The notes under the pieces were generated by a model that ran no database searches, was not told where the DNA came from, and saw only the letters and a program-made list of their open reading frames with translations. The translations under genes were made by a program, and so were the position numbers. From Rubrivivax sp. (GTDB taxonomy: Bacteria; Pseudomonadota; Gammaproteobacteria; Burkholderiales; Burkholderiaceae_C), in the NCBI GenBank assembly GCA_030681795.1, contig JAUXRG010000090.1, positions 62,001 through 126,000 of the forward strand: DNA of 64,000 bases. The letters are read 5' to 3'. Shown here in pieces: positions 1-8,269 of this stretch; position 1 is the stretch's first letter, and each line of letters begins with the position of its first letter.

Positions 1-326
1 AAGAGCTCCTGTGTGCCGATGCGGCCATCGGCCCAGGCCATCACCAGCAGATTGTTGCCGGTGAACAACTCGGCGCCGGCGACGACGACGAGCAGCAGGC
101 CCAGCGAGAAGACGACCCCGCCGAGCACGCGGCTCGCGGCGAAGCCGAGCGTCGGATCGCTGACGACCAGCACGTAATACAACGCGCCAAGTCCGATGAA
201 CACGCCGGCCAGCACGCCGAGCATCGCCATCTTCAGCAGCGGCATACGCGCCTTGGCCACGCCAATGTGTTGTACCTGCTCGGCGATCTCCGCCGGGGAG
301 AAGACATCGAATCCGTAGAGGGCCAT
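1..326 (-). CDS. Formate/nitrite transporter family protein (3' end outside window)
   Basis: N-terminal 108 residues of an inner-membrane pentameric channel of the FNT family (FocA/NirC), which moves formate, nitrite or related small anions. The start MALYGFDVFSP is followed by AEIAEQVQHIGVAKA, the usual cytoplasmic N-terminal helix. A first membrane helix follows (about residues 32-52, LGVLAGVFIGLGALYYV), then a second (70-88) ending in AGAELFTGNN, the FNT signature near the pore. The ATG at 324-326 has an upstream GGAA. It lies 27 bp downstream of the aldehyde dehydrogenase stop on the same strand, so the two may be co-transcribed. The part that would separate formate from nitrite transporters is beyond the edge, so the substrate is not assigned. 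Confidence 0.88.
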   Translation of the reverse strand, partial: MALYGFDVFSPAEIAEQVQHIGVAKARMPLLKMAMLGVLAGVFIGLGALYYVLVVSDPTLGFAASRVLGGVVFSLGLLLVVVAGAELFTGNNLLVMAWADGRIGTQEL

Positions 327-353
327 CACCGGTTCCACAAGGCTTGCGCGGCG

Positions 354-1763
354 CTATCGCGTGAGAAAGGCCAGCACGCGGTCGGCGAACTTGCCGTAGG
401 GCGGCATGAGGAACCTGAGCGTCGAAAAGCGCGCCTGGTAGAACACCGGGCGCAGCTTGGAGAAGGTCTGGAAACCTTCGTGCCCGTGGTAATGGCCCAT
501 GCCGGAATCGCCGATGCCGCCGAACGGCAGATCGTGCTGGCCGACGTGAAAGAGCGCGTCGTTGACCGATACGCCACCCGACATCACGCGATCGAGCAGC
601 ATTTGCACCTGGGCGCGGTCGTGGCTGAAGGGGTAGATCGCCAGGGGCCGGGGCCCGGCGTTGACGCGCTCTATCACCGTGGCCAGCGAGCGGTAGCCGC
701 GCAGCGGCAGGATGGGGCCGAAGATCTCGCGCTGCAGCAGCAGGCTGTCGTCGGGCGCATTCAGCACGAGGTGCGGTGCGATCTTGCGCGTGTCGGCGTC
801 GAATGCCGGCCCGGGCACGAGCTGCACGAGCGTGGCGCCGCGCTGGCGTGCCTCTTCCAGCGCCGCCAGCAGCCGCTGGAAAGAACGCTCGTCGATGATC
901 GAGGTGTAGTCCGGCGAGTCCAGCCGCGGGTAGCGCGCCGGAACGATCTCGCGCGCGAGTTGCACGAACTCGTCGATGCGCGGCTGCGGCAGCCAGGCGT
1001 GGTCCACCGTGGTGCAGATCTGGCCGGCGTTGAGGAACTTGACGAAGAGGATGCGTTCGGCCGCCAGGCGCAGCGGGAAGTCGTCGCACAGGATGGCCGG
1101 CGCTTTGCCGCCGAGCTCCAGGGTGACGGGGCACAGGTTGGCGGCCGCCGCCGCCATCACCATGCGGCCGGTGGCGCCCGAACCGGTGAACAGCAGGTGG
1201 TCGAAGGGCAGCTGCGAAAAGGCGATGCCGACGCCGCCGGACTCGTCGAAGAACTGCAGCTTCTCCGGCGGGAAGTAGGCCGGCATCTTCTCGATGAACA
1301 GCCGCGCCAGGTGGCGCGAGTTCTCGCTCATCTTCACCATGGCGCGGTTGCCGGCGGCGAAGATATAGATCAGCGGCACCAGGCTCAGGTTGACCGGGAA
1401 GTTCCACGGCACGATCACGCCCACCACGCCCAGCGGCTGCGGGATGACGCGGTTGCTGGCGCCGAAGAAGTTGCGCCAGTCCACGGCGCGGCGCTGCGGT
1501 TTCATCCAGCGGCGCAGATGCTTGAGGGCGTGGTCCACGCCATCGGTGGCCGGGAAGATCTCGGCCAGCAGCGTCTCGTGGCGCGAGCGGTGGCCGTAGT
1601 CGGCGCTGATGGCCTCGCACAGCGCGTCCTTGTTCTCGCGGATGAAGCGCTGCAGCGTGCGCAGGTCGGCGCGGCGTTCGTCCCGCGTGGGCACGGGGTG
1701 CGCCAGATAGGCCTGGCGCTGCAGGCGAAGTGCGGCGCTCAGGGTGTCGGCGATGTCGTTCAT
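354..1763 (-). CDS. calB: Coniferyl aldehyde dehydrogenase (CalB-type ALDH)
   Basis: A 469-residue NAD(P)-dependent aldehyde dehydrogenase of the coniferyl/fatty-aldehyde subgroup, which lacks the long N-terminus of standard ALDHs. It oxidises aromatic or aliphatic aldehydes to acids; in CalB this is coniferyl aldehyde to ferulate. Visible motifs are PWNFPVNLSL (nucleotide-binding loop), the TGSGATGR loop, the general base in LELGGK, the catalytic Cys250 in AGQICTT, and FGPILP / PFGGIGDSGMG near the C-terminus. I chose the ATG at 1761-1763 (MNDIADTL) because it fits the family length; the open frame runs 43 codons further upstream without resemblance to the family. It diverges from pgi by 109 bp. 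The exact substrate is an inference from subgroup similarity. Confidence 0.85.
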   Translation of the reverse strand: MNDIADTLSAALRLQRQAYLAHPVPTRDERRADLRTLQRFIRENKDALCEAISADYGHRSRHETLLAEIFPATDGVDHALKHLRRWMKPQRRAVDWRNFFGASNRVIPQPLGVVGVIVPWNFPVNLSLVPLIYIFAAGNRAMVKMSENSRHLARLFIEKMPAYFPPEKLQFFDESGGVGIAFSQLPFDHLLFTGSGATGRMVMAAAAANLCPVTLELGGKAPAILCDDFPLRLAAERILFVKFLNAGQICTTVDHAWLPQPRIDEFVQLAREIVPARYPRLDSPDYTSIIDERSFQRLLAALEEARQRGATLVQLVPGPAFDADTRKIAPHLVLNAPDDSLLLQREIFGPILPLRGYRSLATVIERVNAGPRPLAIYPFSHDRAQVQMLLDRVMSGGVSVNDALFHVGQHDLPFGGIGDSGMGHYHGHEGFQTFSKLRPVFYQARFSTLRFLMPPYGKFADRVLAFLTR

Positions 1764-1872
1764 GGCGCGATCATGCACCCGGGCGGGCGCAGGCGACTCG
1801 GGTCTAATCGGGTCTTCGAAATTCGCCCACGTCCATGAACCCGCACCCCCTCTCCATACACGAGGCCCGCTC

Positions 1873-3456
1873 ATGATCCGCTGCGACCACACCGGCGCCT
1901 GGGCCGCCCTCCACGGCCACTACGCAGCGCAGGGCCGCGACTTCGACCTGCGCGAGGCCTTCGCAATCGACCCCGCGCGCTTCGCGGCGTTGAGCTTCGA
2001 AGCGCCCGAAGTCTTTGCCGACCTGTCGAAGAACCTGGTCGACGCCACCACGCTGCGCCTGCTGTTGCAGCTCGCCGCCGAATGCGGCCTGCCGGAGCGC
2101 CGCGATGCGATGCTGCGCGGCGAGCTCGTCAACGCCACCGAAGGCCGCGCCGTGCTGCACACCGCGCTGCGCGCGCCCCGGGGCGCCGCACCTTTCAGCG
2201 ACGAGGTGCATGCGGTGCTCGACGCCATGCTGGCCTACGCCGAGCAGGTGCGCGGCGATGCGCAGTTCACCGATATCGTCAATATCGGCATCGGCGGCAG
2301 CGACCTCGGGCCGCAGATGGTGGTGCCGGCGCTGGACGCCTGCGGCACGCCGGGCCGGCGCCTGCACTTCGTGAGCAATGTCGACGGCCACGACATCGCA
2401 CCGCTGCTCGCCCGGCTGGACGCCCGCAAGACGCTCTTCATCGTCGCCAGCAAGACCTTCACCACGCAGGAAACGATGGCCAATGCGCAGGCCGCGCGCG
2501 ACTGGTTTTTCGCCCAGGGAGGCACGGACGTCGCCCGGCATTTCTCCGCCACGACCACGAACGTGAAGGCCGCCGCCGCGTTCGGCATCACCACCACCTT
2601 CGGCTTCTGGGACTGGGTGGGTGGGCGCTACTCGCTGTGGAGCGCGATCGGGCTGCCGATTGCCATCGCCATCGGCGAGGCGAATTTCCGTGACTTCCTG
2701 ACCGGCGCCCACGCCATGGACCGGCATTTCGCCGAAACGCCGCTGGCGAAGAACCTGCCCGTGCTGCTGGGCCTGCTCGACATCTGGTACCGCAATTTCC
2801 ACGGTTTCACCAGCCGCAGCGTGGCGCCCTACCACCAGGGCCTGAAGCGCCTGCCGGCCTACCTGCAGCAGCTCGAGATGGAGTCCAACGGCAAGCGCGT
2901 CGACATCGATGGGCGCGCCCTGCCCTTCGCCACCAGCCCGGTGGTCTGGGGCGAGCCCGGCACCAACGGCCAGCATGCCTATTTCCAGATGCTGCACCAG
3001 GGCACGGACGTGATCCCGGTGGAGTTCATTGCCGTGAAGACCCCGGCGCACAAGCTGGTCGACCAGCACCGCAAGCTGCTCGCCAACTGCCTGGCGCAGA
3101 GCCAGGCCTTGATGCGGGGCAAGACGGCGGACCAGGCCGCCGCCGAGACGGCGCCCACGGCGGCCGCCGGCTTGGCCCCCACCGTGCTCGCTCAGCACCG
3201 CAGCTTCCCCGGCAACCGGCCGAGCACGACGCTGGTGCTGGAGGCCCTCACGCCGCGCTCGCTGGGTGCGCTGATCGCGCTCTACGAGCACCGCGTCTAC
3301 ACCAGCGGCGCGCTGTGGGGCATCAACAGCTTCGACCAGTGGGGCGTCGAGCTGGGCAAGGCGCTGTGCGACCAGTTGCTGCCACGCCTGAGTTCGGGCG
3401 ACACCACGGGGCTCGACGCCTCCACCGCCGGCCTGCTGGCGCGGCTCAGCGCATGA
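1873..3456 (+). CDS. pgi: Glucose-6-phosphate isomerase
   Basis: Cytosolic enzyme that interconverts glucose 6-phosphate and fructose 6-phosphate in glycolysis and gluconeogenesis; 527 residues, a normal bacterial length. Conserved segments are GIGGSDLGP and SKTFTTQET (phosphate binding), DWVGGRYSLW, LEMESNGK with the catalytic Glu337, GTNGQHAYF with His368, and WGVELGK with Lys496; these correspond by spacing to Glu355, His386 and Lys514 of the E. coli enzyme. The start is the ATG at 1873, because upstream codons in the frame have no family similarity. Its stop TGA overlaps the ATG of the broken HAD gene (ATGA at 3453-3456), so the two were translationally coupled. A PPi-type phosphofructokinase gene near 59 kb would act on its product. 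Confidence 0.97.
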   Translation: MIRCDHTGAWAALHGHYAAQGRDFDLREAFAIDPARFAALSFEAPEVFADLSKNLVDATTLRLLLQLAAECGLPERRDAMLRGELVNATEGRAVLHTALRAPRGAAPFSDEVHAVLDAMLAYAEQVRGDAQFTDIVNIGIGGSDLGPQMVVPALDACGTPGRRLHFVSNVDGHDIAPLLARLDARKTLFIVASKTFTTQETMANAQAARDWFFAQGGTDVARHFSATTTNVKAAAAFGITTTFGFWDWVGGRYSLWSAIGLPIAIAIGEANFRDFLTGAHAMDRHFAETPLAKNLPVLLGLLDIWYRNFHGFTSRSVAPYHQGLKRLPAYLQQLEMESNGKRVDIDGRALPFATSPVVWGEPGTNGQHAYFQMLHQGTDVIPVEFIAVKTPAHKLVDQHRKLLANCLAQSQALMRGKTADQAAAETAPTAAAGLAPTVLAQHRSFPGNRPSTTLVLEALTPRSLGALIALYEHRVYTSGALWGINSFDQWGVELGKALCDQLLPRLSSGDTTGLDASTAGLLARLSA

Positions 3457-3651
3457 AGATCGTGTTCGATTTCGCCGGCGATCTTCAGGCTGGCCGCCGA
3501 GCGCTTCGGTGCCGCGCCCGGCGAACTGGTGTTCATGGACGACCACGTGCCGAACGTCGCGGCCGCCCGCGCGTTGGGCTGGAACGCCTTTCACTTCAGC
3601 CACGCGGCGCAGGCCGAAGCCGAACTGCGCCAGCGCGGGTGGGCCGCGTAG
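3453..3651 (+). pseudogene. HAD-family hydrolase remnant with internal deletion
   Basis: The reading frame starts with MKIVFDFAG, the usual N-terminus (motif I) of a HAD-IA phosphatase group. It then jumps into another frame that reads IFRLAAERFGAAPGELVFMDDH...NVAAARALGWNAFHF and ends at the TAG at 3649-3651. That second piece is a normal HAD C-terminus with motif IV (FMDDH). All of the middle (cap domain and motifs II-III, about 120 or more codons) is missing. The join lies at GCCGGCG (about 3473-3479), which can be read both as the end of the first piece (FAG) and the start of the second (PAI), as expected for a deletion between short direct repeats. The ATG overlaps the pgi stop, so the ancestral gene was coupled to pgi. 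No catalytically complete product can be made. Confidence 0.8.
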
Positions 3652-3652
3652 A

Positions 3653-4732
3653 TCAGTCGCTGTACGAAGGCGGCGGCGGCTCGCTGTCGCTCATCCACGC
3701 TTCCAGCAGCGTGTAGCCCACCGCCAGCACCACCGGGCCGACGAAGATGCCCACCAGGCCGAAGGCCAGCAGGCCGCCGATGACGCCGGCAAAGATCAGC
3801 AACAGCGGCAAGTCGGCACCCATCTTGATGAGCACCGGGCGCAGCACGTTGTCCAGCGTGGCCGCCACCGAGGCCACGACGACGAGGAATATGCCCCAGC
3901 CGGTGCCCCCGTTGAAGAAGGCCCAGGCGGCCGCGCCCAGCAGCACCGGCAAGGGCCCGATCTGCGCGATGCAGAGCATGAACATCAGCGCCGTCAGCAG
4001 CCCGGTGAAGGGCACTCCCGCCAGCACCATGCCCAGGCCACCGACCAGCGCCTGCACGAAGGCCGTGACGCCCACGCCCAGCGCCACGCTGCGAATCGCA
4101 CCCCCGGCCAGTTCCACCGCCGCCGCGCCGCGCGCGCCCCCCAGGCGGCGCGCGAAGCGGCGCACGCGGTCGGCGGCCTCCTCACCCGTGCCGTACATCA
4201 CGGCGGCGATCAGCACGGTGAGCAGGAACTGCAGCAAGAGCACGCCGATGCCGCCGACCTGGGCCACGAACCAGCGCGTCACGCTGCCGGCATAGGGCGA
4301 GATCTTGGGCAGCAGGTCGCGCAGACCCAGCGCCGTGGCCTGGCCCCAGGTGCGTTCGATGAGACCACCCACCAAGGGCAGCTCGGTCATCCAAGGCGGC
4401 GGCACTTCGGGCAGGTGGTACGCCGCGGCCCATTGCGCCCATTCGACCAGCAGGTCGGCATGGTTCACGATGGTGACGATGGCCAGCGTCAGCGGCACCA
4501 CGAAGAGCAACAGCAGCAGCAGCGTCATGAGCGCCACCGCCAGCGAACGCCGGCCCCACAACTGGTGCTGCACGCGCAGCATCAGTGGCCAGGTGGCCAC
4601 CACGACCATCGTCGCCCAGATCGCCGGGCCGAGAAAGGGCCGCAGGATCCACAGCGATGCGCCGAGCAGCGCCCCGATGAACAGCACACCGAAGGTCGTG
4701 CGGGCCAGCTCGCCTGGCATGCGCGGCGTCAT
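3653..4732 (-). CDS. AI-2E family (PerM/YdiK-like) permease
   Basis: A 359-residue polytopic inner-membrane protein of the AI-2E transporter family (PF01594), whose members include TqsA, PerM and YdiK; most are of unknown cargo. Hydrophobic segments are visible near residues 12-32, 36-55, 62-85, a large soluble stretch 90-150, then 155-180 and a C-terminal set of four to five (about 215-340). The family segment IAQIGPLPVLLGAAAW and the end segment GIFVGPVVLAVGYTLLEAW are present. The stop lies 1 bp from the stop of the HAD remnant, so the genes converge. The tail is proline-rich (PPPPSYSD). It lies 46 bp downstream of the DUF3299 gene on the same strand and may be read through from that operon. 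Confidence 0.87.
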   Translation of the reverse strand: MTPRMPGELARTTFGVLFIGALLGASLWILRPFLGPAIWATMVVVATWPLMLRVQHQLWGRRSLAVALMTLLLLLLFVVPLTLAIVTIVNHADLLVEWAQWAAAYHLPEVPPPWMTELPLVGGLIERTWGQATALGLRDLLPKISPYAGSVTRWFVAQVGGIGVLLLQFLLTVLIAAVMYGTGEEAADRVRRFARRLGGARGAAAVELAGGAIRSVALGVGVTAFVQALVGGLGMVLAGVPFTGLLTALMFMLCIAQIGPLPVLLGAAAWAFFNGGTGWGIFLVVVASVAATLDNVLRPVLIKMGADLPLLLIFAGVIGGLLAFGLVGIFVGPVVLAVGYTLLEAWMSDSEPPPPSYSD

Positions 4733-4778
4733 TTCGGCACGCGCCGTGAGGCGAACGCAGAGAGCTTGGGCGCGGCGT

Positions 4779-5396
4779 TCACCGCTTCGGCTCGGTATAC
4801 GGGGTCACGCTGAGCGCTTCCACGCGCCAGCCCGCGGCCCCCATGAAGGAATCGGTCTGCTCGTTCGCCAGCGTGCCACTGATCCACACCGCGTCCATCG
4901 AACGCAGGCCCTTGGCCGGCACCTTGGGCAGCACCTGGATGATCTGGTTCGAGGGTGGCGGCGGGCTGTGGATGCAGGCGCCGAAATAGGGCACGAGCAG
5001 GAACTCCTTCAGCCCTTCCTTGCTGTCTTCCAGCGGCACCACGAAACCCGGGATGCGCACGTGCTGGCCGATCATGGCCTGGTTTACCGGCGCGTGGTCC
5101 CAGACGGCGCGCATCTTCTTCATCAGGGCCGCGGCGCGCGGGTCGCTGTCGTCCAGCATCTGGAAGTCCAGGCCGCGGAAATCCTTGAAGGGGTCCCAGT
5201 CGGCGGGCACCAGGGCCTCCCAGGTGATGGTGCGCACGCTGCCGGCCACGCCCGCGGGCGCGGCCTGGGGCGCGGGCGCCGCAGCCTGGCCCAGCGGCGG
5301 CTTCATCAGCGGCACGCCCCGAGGCTGTGCCGAGGCTGCGGCTGTGGCCGCCAGCGCGACACAGGCAAATAACAGGCGGAGGGCGTGGCGCGGCAT
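4779..5396 (-). CDS. DUF3299 exported protein
   Basis: A 205-residue exported protein: a signal peptide (residues 1-23, cleavage near ASA-QP), a short Ala/Pro-rich linker and a DUF3299 domain. The domain contains the family marks DWDPF, IPGFVVPLE and FLLVPYFGACIHSPPPP, in which the Cys-x-His pair could bind a metal. The function is unknown. It is the last gene of a four-gene set on the minus strand (DUF2796, ABC ATPase, FtsX-type permease, this gene) with gaps of at most 21 bp. DUF2796/ZrgA-type proteins are tied to zinc uptake in Vibrio, so a periplasmic role in metal handling is my inference from context. Confidence 0.82.
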   Translation of the reverse strand: MPRHALRLLFACVALAATAAASAQPRGVPLMKPPLGQAAAPAPQAAPAGVAGSVRTITWEALVPADWDPFKDFRGLDFQMLDDSDPRAAALMKKMRAVWDHAPVNQAMIGQHVRIPGFVVPLEDSKEGLKEFLLVPYFGACIHSPPPPSNQIIQVLPKVPAKGLRSMDAVWISGTLANEQTDSFMGAAGWRVEALSVTPYTEPKR

Positions 5397-5417
5397 GGGC
5401 AGTTTCGTTTCTGGATT

Positions 5418-6701
5418 TCAGGTGCGCGGCGAAAGGCCGTCGGCCAGCGAAAGCCGGTAGGCGCGCCAACCGGGCACCAGGCTGGCAAGCATACCCGCGG
5501 CCAGCACGGCGGCGAACAGCGCCCATTGCTCGGCCGTGGGCGCGCCGGCCTGCAGCGTGATGCCGAAGCGCTGCTGCACCCAGGGCCCGGCGCCCAGCAC
5601 CGCCGCGCCCGCAGCCAGCGCGCCGAGCAGCGCACCGGCCAGCGTCACCAGCGCGCCTTCGGCGGCCAGCAGCACCAGCACGTGGCGCGGGCCGGCGCCC
5701 ACGGCGCGCAGCACGGCCAGTTCGCGCCGGCGTTCGTTCAGGCCCGCCAGCACCACCGCCACCAGCGAAGCCAGGCTGACCAGCGCCACCAGGCCGCTGA
5801 TGGCGAGCAGCGCGCGCTCGCCCAGGCCCACCGCCGCCCAGAGCTCGTCCAGCGCCACGCCCGGCAGCACCGCCATCAGCGGCTCGCCCTCGTAGTCGGC
5901 GACGAAGCGCTGCACGTTGAATACCGCCGCGCGGCTTTTCAGGCCCACCAGCGCCGCGGTGACCTGCCTGGGTTCGAGGTCGAACTTGCGCGCGTTGTGC
6001 GGCGCGATGGTCAGGCCGGGCACCGGCGCACCGCCCATCCAGTCGAGGTGGATGGCCGCCATGGCCTGCAGGCTGATGTGCACCGTGCGGTCCACCGGCG
6101 TGCCCGTGGGCGCCAGCACGCCGACCACGTGGAACGGCTTGTCGGCATGTTCGCTGGCCAGCGCCCCGGACACACCGCCCAGGCCGTGGGCGAGCGTGAG
6201 CCGCTGGCCGAGGCGGTAGCCCAGCGAGCGCGCCACTTCGGCGCCGAGCACGGCCTCGTACAGGCCGTCCAGCGTGCCGGCGAAGGCGCGGCCCTGGGCC
6301 AGCACCAGCGGCTGGCGCTCGCCGTAGAGAAAGCGCGTGAAATATTCGGGCGTGGTGCCCAGCACCGGGTGGCCGCGGTGCGAATCGCCCAGCGAGATCG
6401 GCACCGTCCAGGCCACGGCGCGGTGCGCGGCCACGGCGCGCACGCTGTCCATCGTGATGTTGTGGGTGGCGCCGCCGACGCGGAATACCGCGTAGAGCAT
6501 GAGCTGCACGGGCCCGGTGCGTGCTCCCACCACCAGGTCGGTGCCGCTGACAGCCAGCGAGAAGCTGCTGCGGATATCGGTGCGCAGCCGCTCCAGCGTG
6601 AGCAGCAGCGCGGTGGCCAGGGCGATGGAGAACACCACCAGCGCCAGCGTGCCGCGGCGGTTCCAGGCGCTGCGCGCGGCGATGTGCAGCAATGCCTTCA
6701 C
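5418..6701 (-). CDS. ABC transporter permease, FtsX/MacB-like
   Basis: A 427-residue inner-membrane subunit with the FtsX layout: one N-terminal helix (about residues 18-38), a large periplasmic domain (about 45-290) and three C-terminal helices (about 295-320, 345-375, 395-415). The last three carry the conserved cytoplasmic loop LNERRRELAVLRAVGAGPRHV, which is typical of FtsX/LolC/MacB coupling regions. Its start overlaps the ATPase stop by 4 bp (ATGA type), so they form one transporter. Such permeases usually do mechanotransmission or extraction rather than classical import. The partners DUF2796 and DUF3299 suggest a metal- or envelope-related task; the cargo cannot be told from sequence. 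Confidence 0.88.
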   Translation of the reverse strand: MKALLHIAARSAWNRRGTLALVVFSIALATALLLTLERLRTDIRSSFSLAVSGTDLVVGARTGPVQLMLYAVFRVGGATHNITMDSVRAVAAHRAVAWTVPISLGDSHRGHPVLGTTPEYFTRFLYGERQPLVLAQGRAFAGTLDGLYEAVLGAEVARSLGYRLGQRLTLAHGLGGVSGALASEHADKPFHVVGVLAPTGTPVDRTVHISLQAMAAIHLDWMGGAPVPGLTIAPHNARKFDLEPRQVTAALVGLKSRAAVFNVQRFVADYEGEPLMAVLPGVALDELWAAVGLGERALLAISGLVALVSLASLVAVVLAGLNERRRELAVLRAVGAGPRHVLVLLAAEGALVTLAGALLGALAAGAAVLGAGPWVQQRFGITLQAGAPTAEQWALFAAVLAAGMLASLVPGWRAYRLSLADGLSPRT

Positions 6702-7375
6702 GCCGCCGCCCTATTCAGCAGGGGCAGCGACAGACTCTCGTCGAAGCGCGCCGCCAGCCGGTCGTCGTGGCTGACGAAGACCAGCGTGCTGCCGGCCGCC
6801 GCGCACTCGCCCAGCAGCAGGTCCATGAAGTCGTCGCGCAGCGGGCCGTCGAGTGCCGAGGTCGGCTCGTCGGCGATGACGAGTTCGGGCGCGCCTATGA
6901 GCGCGCGCGCCGCCGCCACGCGCTGCTGCTGGCCCACCGAGAGCGCGTCGGCGCGCCGCGCCCACAGCGAGGGCGGCAGTGCCACGCGCTGCAGCAGCAA
7001 ACGCGCCGCCGCGGCCGGTGACTCAGCGCAGCGCGACGCGCGCAGCGCCGAAAATCGGCAGGGCAGCAGCACGTTGTCCAGCACCGTCAGGTAGGGCAGC
7101 AGGTTGAACTGCTGGAAGATCACGCCCACGTGGTCGGCGCGCCGCGCGTCGCGCCGGCCGCCGCGCAGCGCCGCCCAGTCCTGCCCGAGGAGTTCCACGC
7201 GACCCTGCTGCGCCACCAGCACGCCGGCCATCAGGCCGAGCAGGGTGCTCTTGCCGCAGCCGCTGGGGCCGTGCAGGAAGACGGTGCGGCCGGCGGCCAG
7301 GTGCAGCTCGGTGATGCGCAGGCAGTCGTGGCCTGCGCCCGGCCAAGCGTAGCGCAGATCGCGGATGCGCAGCAC
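6698..7375 (-). CDS. ABC transporter ATP-binding protein (LolD/MacB type)
   Basis: A 225-residue ATPase of the LolD/MacB subfamily that drives the FtsX-like permease encoded next. Walker A is GPSGCGKST, the Q-loop region reads FQQFNLLPYLTV, the signature is LSVGQQQR (V in place of the usual G), Walker B is LVIADEPTSALD, and the switch histidine lies in VFVSHDDR. All catalytic positions are intact. It lies 12 bp downstream of the DUF2796 gene and overlaps the permease start by 4 bp, so the three genes are one operon. Confidence 0.92.
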   Translation of the reverse strand: MLRIRDLRYAWPGAGHDCLRITELHLAAGRTVFLHGPSGCGKSTLLGLMAGVLVAQQGRVELLGQDWAALRGGRRDARRADHVGVIFQQFNLLPYLTVLDNVLLPCRFSALRASRCAESPAAAARLLLQRVALPPSLWARRADALSVGQQQRVAAARALIGAPELVIADEPTSALDGPLRDDFMDLLLGECAAAGSTLVFVSHDDRLAARFDESLSLPLLNRAAA

Positions 7376-7387
7376 CGGCGAGGAAGC

Positions 7388-7939
7388 TCAGCGCACCAGC
7401 GCCACGCGCGAGGCCGGGCGCACCAGCGTGGCCTTCATCTGGCCCTTGGGGGTGACGACCTGCAGCTCGACGCGACGCAGCGGCGCGAAGGCCTCGAACA
7501 GGCCGACTTCGACGAAGCCGGCGCGGGCCCCGGCCTTGCAGCTGAATTCGAAATGGCCCTCGAGATCGCCATGGCCCTCCTTGGCCGGCGCGCCTGTAGA
7601 CCCCAGCCCCGGCGCCGGCCCCAGCCCCAGCGGCGCCGAAACCAGCTCCACCTTGGCCAGCGTGCAGCCGGCCGCCGAGTCGATGCGAAACAGCGAGCCT
7701 GCGTCGCGCAGCCGGGCCACCATCGAGGCGACACGTTCACGTTCGGCCTCCGTGCGCGGCGCGCGCTCGAAGCCCAGCAGGCTGTCCAGCGGCGCGTCCA
7801 GCGCCAGCGTCAGGCGGCCGGCCTCGACCGCCAGGTCCAGCCGCGCCACACCGTGTTCGTGGGCTTTTCCCGCCCATGCCGTGGCGACGGCGCCGCCCAG
7901 CGCGCAGGCGGCAAGGAAGGCGAGTGGCAGTCGGCCCAT
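7388..7939 (-). CDS. zrgA: DUF2796 / ZrgA-type periplasmic metal-binding protein
   Basis: A 183-residue exported protein with a signal peptide (MGRLPLAFLAACALGGAVATAWA) followed by KAHEHGVARLDLAVE, the hallmark HEHG start of the DUF2796 (ZrgA) family. More histidines follow at EGHGDLEGHFEF, next to single cysteines (AGCT, FSCKAG). In Vibrio the zrgA operon is zinc-regulated and contributes to zinc uptake; transfer of that role here is an inference. The ATG at 7937-7939 has a GGAG 7 bases upstream. It is the first clear gene of the four-gene operon with ABC ATPase, permease and DUF3299. The symbol marks family membership, not proven function. Confidence 0.8.
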   Translation of the reverse strand: MGRLPLAFLAACALGGAVATAWAGKAHEHGVARLDLAVEAGRLTLALDAPLDSLLGFERAPRTEAERERVASMVARLRDAGSLFRIDSAAGCTLAKVELVSAPLGLGPAPGLGSTGAPAKEGHGDLEGHFEFSCKAGARAGFVEVGLFEAFAPLRRVELQVVTPKGQMKATLVRPASRVALVR

Positions 7940-8269
7940 CGGGACTCCGTCATGCCGGACCCCATGGCCCGACCAGTCAGCGGATTGTGCCCCGCGCCAG
8001 GGCCCGGTTCGGCTTCGCAAAGGTCCTCGGCAAAGCCCTCGGAGCGAAAGCATTGCGGCTGGGTGTCGGGCCATTCGGCATCGCCCTCGCGGCGGCGACG
8101 GTCTTCGGGGCGCAGGCTCGTGGGGTTCATGGGGCACCTCGGCAGGTGGGCATCGACGGGCGGTTCGGACACGGGGGTGGCGTGGCGAATATGCGTGGCC
8201 AATATGGCAGGGCGATGAAATGCGCGCAGGCGGTGCCTTGAGCGACCCGCGGCGTAGCATGGGCACACC
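7940..8269. other. 330-bp divergent intergenic region with a possible small gene and a 13-bp tandem repeat
   Basis: This region lies between the DUF2796 operon (minus) and the 5'-nucleotidase (plus). Two things stand out. First, on the minus strand an ATG at 8128-8130 follows a GAGG ribosome site and opens MNPTSLRPEDRRRREGDAEW..., an acidic, plausible-looking peptide that could be a short upstream gene; its frame then runs into the DUF2796 gene up to 7810, where it loses protein-like composition, so I do not call it. Second, GTGGCGAATATGC is followed directly by GTGGCCAATATGG (8182-8207), a tandem 13-bp repeat in the only locally AT-richer patch, probably part of a promoter or operator. I see no classical AT-rich Zur box. 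Confidence 0.35.

Noticed and set aside
267-1838. A 523-codon plus-strand frame opposite the coniferyl aldehyde dehydrogenase
   Set aside because: Antisense shadow with low-complexity Arg/His/Ala composition; the minus strand has all ALDH motifs.
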